NCBI GenBank assembly: GCA_029940245.1
Contig: JAOZRF010000228.1
Location: forward strand, 1-5,326
From: Desulfobacula sp.
GTDB lineage: Bacteria; Desulfobacterota; Desulfobacteria; Desulfobacterales; Desulfobacteraceae
Reading direction: 5' to 3'
Length of the DNA: 5,326 nt
Shown here: positions 1-5,326 of the stretch, piece after piece
Position numbering within the stretch: the first letter of the stretch is position 1
How the letters are laid out: each line of letters starts with the position of its first letter
Notes under the pieces: model-generated
Seen by the model: only the letters and a program-made list of their open reading frames with translations
Told to the model about the DNA's origin: nothing
Databases searched by the model: none
Program-made: the position numbers and the translations under genes

Positions 1-47
1 TGACCCCGTATGCAAGAACTTAAGGCCGAAAGTTGAGTCAATAAAAT

Positions 48-1460
48 TTAAATGTCATAATAAAGATAAAATTCATGGGGATGAGGACGACTTCTGACCG
101 GATCAACTTCATTTTCCATTTTATAAGCAATCCAGTATTCGATCACATCTTTGGTAAACACATCTCCTTTCAGCAAAAAGTCATGATCTTCTTTCAGAGC
201 GTTCAGCGCTTCTTCCAAAGAACCGGGCGCAGATTCCATTTCAGCCAGTTCTTCCGGTGGGAGATCATAAATATTTTTATCCATTGGATCACCTGGATCA
301 GTTTTGTTCTGAATACCGTCGATCATTGCCATTGCAATGGCTGAAAATGCCATATACCCATTGCATGAGGGATCAGGGGTACGAAATTCTATACGCTTGG
401 CTTTGGGTGATCCTGAATACATGGGCAGACGGATGGCAGCACTTCTGTTCCTGCTGGAATATGCAAGGTTAATGGGTGCTTCAAAACCTGGGACAAGTCG
501 CTTGTAGGAATTGGTTGTGGGGTTTGTGATGGCACACAGGGCTTTGCAATGTTTCATGATGCCGCCGATGGCGTAAAGTGCATCCTGGGACATGCCGGCA
601 TATTTGTTGCCGGCGAATAAAGGAACCCCGTCTTTCCAGAAACTCATATGGGTATGCATGCCCGTTCCATTATCACCATATAATGGTTTCGGCATGAATG
701 TGACAGTATGATTATATTTAACTGCGACATTTTTAAGAACATATTTAAACCATGCAAGGCTGTCTCCCATGTTTAACAGGGAATCAAATCGAAGATCGAT
801 TTCAGACTGACCGGCTGCGCCAACTTCATGATGCTGGCATTCCATGGGAATTCCCAGATTTTCCAATGTCAGCATCATCTCTGTCCTCATATCCTGGTAT
901 TTGTCATTGGGAGGAAGTGGAAAATATCCTTGTTTCGGACGAATTTTGTATCCAAGATTAGGCATTTCACCTGAGCCGGTATTCCAATGGGCTTCAGGAG
1001 AATCAATCTCGAAAAAAGAGGAGTGGGGTTCAGAAGCATACCGGATATTGCTGAAGATAAAAAATTCAGGCTCAGGGCCAACATAGATTGTATCTCCAAG
1101 ACCCGTGCTTTTGATATATTGTTCAACTTTCTTAGCGATCCCTCTTGGATCTCGGCTATAGGCCTCTATGGTGATGGGGTCATGGATATTGCCTATTATG
1201 GCCAGGGTTGGAACTTTGAAAAAAGGATCGATTTTAGCTGTTCCAACTTCCGGGATAACAAGCATATCAGAGTTATCAATGTTCTGCCATGCCCTCATGC
1301 TTGATCCATCAAAGCCAAAACCATCTTCAAATGCAGCTTCTCCAAATTCACAGCTCGGGACTGAAAAATGCTGCCATGTGCCGATAAAATCCATATACCG
1401 TATATCAACTACTTTTACATCATTTTCTTTTATCATTGCTATTACATCTTTAGGTGTCAT
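48..1460 (-). CDS. glnA: Type I glutamine synthetase (GSI-beta, adenylylatable type)
   Basis: Makes glutamine from glutamate, ammonia and ATP in the cytosol; the family acts as a dodecamer. The 470-residue length is almost that of the enteric enzyme. Visible landmarks are the DGSS motif (Asp51), the metal-binding GPEPEF (Glu130, Glu132), the HHEVGAAGQSEID block (Glu212, Glu220), GTGMHTHMS (His269), the flap PGFEAP (Glu327), the phosphate-binding RIEFRTPDPS, and the C-terminal PHPHEFYLYYD. NKNIYDLPPEE-like sequence around residues 394-404 (DKNIYDLPPEE) carries Tyr398, which matches the adenylylated Tyr397 of the enteric enzyme, so GlnE control is likely. The ATG start has a good ribosome site, AGAGGG at 1470-1465. 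It lies 32 bases after glnB with no terminator between them, so it is probably the last gene of a glnD-glnB-glnA transcript. Function is certain from motifs; adenylylation is inferred. Confidence 0.98.
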   Translation of the reverse strand: MTPKDVIAMIKENDVKVVDIRYMDFIGTWQHFSVPSCEFGEAAFEDGFGFDGSSMRAWQNIDNSDMLVIPEVGTAKIDPFFKVPTLAIIGNIHDPITIEAYSRDPRGIAKKVEQYIKSTGLGDTIYVGPEPEFFIFSNIRYASEPHSSFFEIDSPEAHWNTGSGEMPNLGYKIRPKQGYFPLPPNDKYQDMRTEMMLTLENLGIPMECQHHEVGAAGQSEIDLRFDSLLNMGDSLAWFKYVLKNVAVKYNHTVTFMPKPLYGDNGTGMHTHMSFWKDGVPLFAGNKYAGMSQDALYAIGGIMKHCKALCAITNPTTNSYKRLVPGFEAPINLAYSSRNRSAAIRLPMYSGSPKAKRIEFRTPDPSCNGYMAFSAIAMAMIDGIQNKTDPGDPMDKNIYDLPPEELAEMESAPGSLEEALNALKEDHDFLLKGDVFTKDVIEYWIAYKMENEVDPVRSRPHPHEFYLYYDI

Positions 1461-1492
1461 TTTTCCCTCTTTTTATTAGTTATAAGTATATA

Positions 1493-4517
<3,025 letters not shown>

Positions 4518-4522
4518 GGCTT

Positions 4523-4528
4523 TCACCC
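4523..4528 (-). promoter_or_regulatory. Ribosome binding site that decides the glnD start
   Basis: GGGTGA contains GGTGA, which matches the right-hand part of the anti-Shine-Dalgarno complement, and ends five bases before ATG 4517. The longest reading frame would start at GTG 4526, which is part of this same sequence, so the two starts exclude each other. No purine-rich site precedes GTG 4526 or ATG 4451. The match is only five to six bases, so this is a moderate argument. Confidence 0.45.
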
Positions 4529-4700
4529 AATATTATTAAAAATACAGGAGAGAAATTACTGGATACAAAAATATTATTACAAAAATGTCACGAACTATAT
4601 AAAATAAATTCCATTTTTGTTATTTGATAAACAGATACAAAAAAACCGGAACGCGTGATCCTGATAATCATAAAAGGAGGAACGACTAAGAAAGGTTTGC

Positions 4701-4731
4701 TGTAGCCACTCTTTACCCAAAGATGGCTACA
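4701..4731 (-). terminator. Stem-loop after tatA, possible terminator or RNA element
   Basis: TGTAGCCA (4701-4708) and TGGCTACA (4724-4731) are perfect inverted arms. Skipping the single base C4709, the stem continues as TCTTT/AAAGA around a four-base loop (4715-4718), giving 13 pairs with one bulge. It begins 27 bases past the tatA stop. The minus strand continues GCAAACCTTTC, which is not a proper U-tract, so simple intrinsic termination is doubtful. A 3' stabilising hairpin or part of a structured RNA is equally possible. The stem is seen directly; its role is inferred. Confidence 0.4.
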
Positions 4732-4757
4732 ATAGATGATGCAATAATTATTTTTTT

Positions 4758-4943
4758 TCAGTCTTTGTCAATTTTTCCAGGCTCGTCTTCTTTAGCCTCA
4801 ACTTTAGGCTCGCTGGTGGCTTTTTTGAAATTTTTAATTCCTTTGCCCAAACCGGCACCTATTTCAGGAAGTTTGCCTGCGCCGAATATAATAAGGATAA
4901 TTACAAGAATAATTATCAATTCCGGCATTCCAAGTCCCATCAT
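4758..4943 (-). CDS. tatA: Sec-independent protein translocase subunit TatA (TatA/E family)
   Basis: Small inner-membrane subunit that forms the pore-like oligomer of the twin-arginine pathway, which exports folded proteins, often cofactor-bearing periplasmic enzymes. The 61 residues show a short N-terminus, one hydrophobic segment (about 9-20) with the polar Glu8 at its start, the FG hinge (Phe20-Gly21), the [19 protein letters not shown] amphipathic helix (24-42), and an acidic/lysine-rich tail ending in KIDKD. This is TatA-like rather than TatB-like because of its short tail. ATG 4943 has AGGAG at 4955-4951, six bases ahead; the adjacent ATG 4940 is nine bases away and could also serve. 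No tatB or tatC is in the window, so partners must be encoded elsewhere. It lies 240 bases upstream of glnD on the same strand and probably has its own promoter. Confidence 0.95.
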   Translation of the reverse strand: MMGLGMPELIIILVIILIIFGAGKLPEIGAGLGKGIKNFKKATSEPKVEAKEDEPGKIDKD

Positions 4944-4988
4944 AGCATACTCCTATTCACTTTATGCTGTTATTAAATCAATAATAAA

Positions 4989-5017
4989 CTTTTATCACTA
5001 AGTCTGTAAAGTGTCAA
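4989..5017 (-). promoter_or_regulatory. Predicted sigma-70-type promoter of tatA
   Basis: On the minus strand a perfect TTGACA (5017-5012) is followed, after 17 bases, by TAAAAG (4994-4989), four of six to TATAAT. Transcription would begin near 4982, giving a leader of about 40 bases with the AGGAG site close to its end. The consensus -35, exact spacing and position make it the best promoter candidate in the window. Confidence 0.55.
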
Positions 5018-5039
5018 TCTTTTAGAATTACCATATAAA
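5011..5039 (+). promoter_or_regulatory. Possible divergent promoter for the MoxR-type gene
   Basis: On the plus strand GTGTCA (5011-5016, four of six) and TATAAA (5034-5039, five of six) are 17 bases apart. The -35 uses the same base pairs as the tatA -35 on the other strand. If used, the start would be near 5046 and the leader about 130 bases, containing the inverted repeat at 5072-5102. The region is very AT-rich, so a chance match is quite possible. Confidence 0.3.
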
Positions 5040-5071
5040 ATTTTAAAATCACATTTTTGTCACATCTTTTT

Positions 5072-5102
5072 GCCCACAAGTTTTTAAAAAAAACTTGTGG
5101 GC
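5072..5102 (+). terminator. Terminator-like inverted repeat ahead of the MoxR-type gene
   Basis: GCCCACAAGTTTTT (5072-5085) and AAAAACTTGTGGGC (5089-5102) pair perfectly for 14 bases around an AAA loop. On the plus strand it is followed by CTCTATTTTG, a modest U-rich run; on the minus strand it is followed by AAAAAGATG, with no U-tract. It therefore looks more like a plus-strand terminator or attenuator. It stands 73 bases before the start of the divergent gene, where an ordinary terminator has no obvious gene to end. A protein-binding palindrome is the alternative. Confidence 0.5.
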
Positions 5103-5175
5103 CTCTATTTTGTGCTTATTATTAACCCTTAAATTTATTTTACAAATTTAATTCAACTAAATATGGAGATTTTGT

Positions 5176-5326
5176 ATGTATCAGGAAGCGAAAGCTGAAT
5201 TTCAGGGAGCAAAAAAATATATCCTTGACCAGGAACTTGCCTCAATTGTTAACATATCAATGAAACTTGAGATGCCGCTGCTTCTCAAAGGAGAGCCTGG
5301 AACCGGCAAAACCATGCTGGCCCACG
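5176..5326 (+). CDS. MoxR-family AAA+ ATPase, N-terminal part (cut by the window edge)
   Basis: Only the first 50 codons are present. The frame reads MYQEAKAEFQGAKKYILDQE and onward, then MPLLLKGEPGTGKTMLAH, with Walker A GEPGTGKT at residues 39-46. A helix beginning YILDQELA and ending just before PLLLKGEPGTGKT is typical of MoxR-type ATPases, which act as chaperone-like partners of von Willebrand factor A (CoxE-like) proteins in assembling or activating enzyme complexes. GGAG (5165-5168) stands seven bases ahead of ATG. Walker B, sensor motifs and any VWA partner gene lie beyond the window, so the subfamily and target are unknown. Another AAA+ family is possible but less likely. Confidence 0.8.
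   Translation, partial: MYQEAKAEFQGAKKYILDQELASIVNISMKLEMPLLLKGEPGTGKTMLAH

Larger units (their letters stand above)
4518..4757. other. Non-coding gap between tatA and glnD
   Basis: About 240 bases with no credible gene on either strand. On the minus strand it holds, in order: a strong stem-loop (4731-4701), CCTCCTTTT (4680-4672, the complement of a Shine-Dalgarno core), a weak hairpin followed by seven T (4661-4639), and an AT-rich stretch up to the glnD start. The promoter of the gln operon should lie here or upstream of tatA, but I see no strong -35/-10 pair and no good sigma-54 box. The plus-strand AAAAGGAGG at 4672-4680 has no start codon at a working distance. Confidence 0.7.
4944..5175. 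other. Divergent intergenic region tatA / MoxR-type gene
   Basis: 232 bases of strongly AT-rich DNA between divergent starts. It contains the tatA ribosome site (AGGAG, 4955-4951), the predicted tatA promoter, a weaker plus-strand promoter overlapping it, one CATTTTTGT nonamer (5052-5060) also found twice ahead of glnD, and the 14-bp inverted repeat. I see no gene, tRNA or known riboswitch here. Confidence 0.7.

Noticed and set aside
14..37. Possible terminator of the gln operon just after glnA
   Set aside because: Only five-base arms (AACTT 17-21 and AAGTT 30-34) with an eight-base loop and no T-tract on the minus strand; the true terminator is probably beyond the window.
987..1304. Reading frames of 60-106 codons on the plus strand inside glnA, glnB and glnD
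   Set aside because: They are shadows of the three well-recognised minus-strand genes, with unremarkable composition and no recognisable motifs.
4586..4591. Minus-strand GTGACA as a -35 of the glnD promoter
   Set aside because: Five of six bases match, but the hexamers 16-18 bases downstream (such as TTGTAT) match the -10 poorly; not strong enough to annotate in such AT-rich DNA.
4672..4680. Consensus ribosome site AAAAGGAGG on the plus strand, suggesting a small plus-strand gene
   Set aside because: No start codon lies at a working distance; the TTG at 4696-4698 is too far away and its frame reaches a stop after one more codon.
4709..4724. A sigma-54 promoter (GG-N10-GC) on the minus strand within TGGGTAAAGAGTGGCT upstream of glnD
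   Set aside because: Only the invariant GG and GC plus two or three other bases fit; the CACG of the -24 box is missing, and the sequence lies inside the stem-loop, which explains it better.
4723..5001. 92-codon plus-strand reading frame across tatA
   Set aside because: It is the mirror of tatA; it has no ribosome site at a working distance, and the minus-strand frame encodes an unmistakable TatA.

Overview
The window is an AT-rich stretch of Gram-negative chromosome. It carries a nitrogen-control operon on the minus strand, a solitary tatA upstream of that operon, and the first 50 codons of a divergent MoxR-type ATPase at the right edge. The GSI-beta glutamine synthetase with an adenylylation motif, a GlnB-type PII with Tyr51, a full four-domain GlnD and a solo short TatA together point to Proteobacteria in the wide sense. 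The wording of the proteins and the low GC look most like a Desulfobacterota sulfate reducer of the Desulfobacteraceae kind. That placement comes from memory of these families, not from a search.

Layout, in the direction of minus-strand transcription: tatA (4943-4758); a 240-base non-coding gap holding a strong stem-loop and an anti-Shine-Dalgarno-like CCTCCTTTT; glnD (4517-1818); glnB (1831-1493, overlapping the glnD end by 14 bases); a 32-base gap; then glnA (1460-48). Only 47 bases follow glnA, with no convincing terminator. On the plus strand, a MoxR-family AAA+ ATPase begins at 5176 and leaves the window after its Walker A motif. The 232-base tatA/moxR gap holds a good minus-strand promoter, a weaker plus-strand promoter using the same -35 bases, and a 14-bp terminator-like inverted repeat.

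The three gln genes form a complete sensor-to-enzyme chain. GlnD senses glutamine through its ACT domains and adds or removes UMP on Tyr51 of PII. PII reports nitrogen, energy and 2-oxoglutarate status to its partners. GlnA makes glutamine from glutamate and ammonia. GlnA keeps the adenylylation tyrosine, so a GlnE is expected elsewhere in the genome; none is visible here.

The coding content is conventional. I did not find a new protein system. The points worth a second look are in the two intergenic regions: a possible small RNA from the tatA 3' region, a possible attenuator ahead of moxR, and overlapping divergent promoters.
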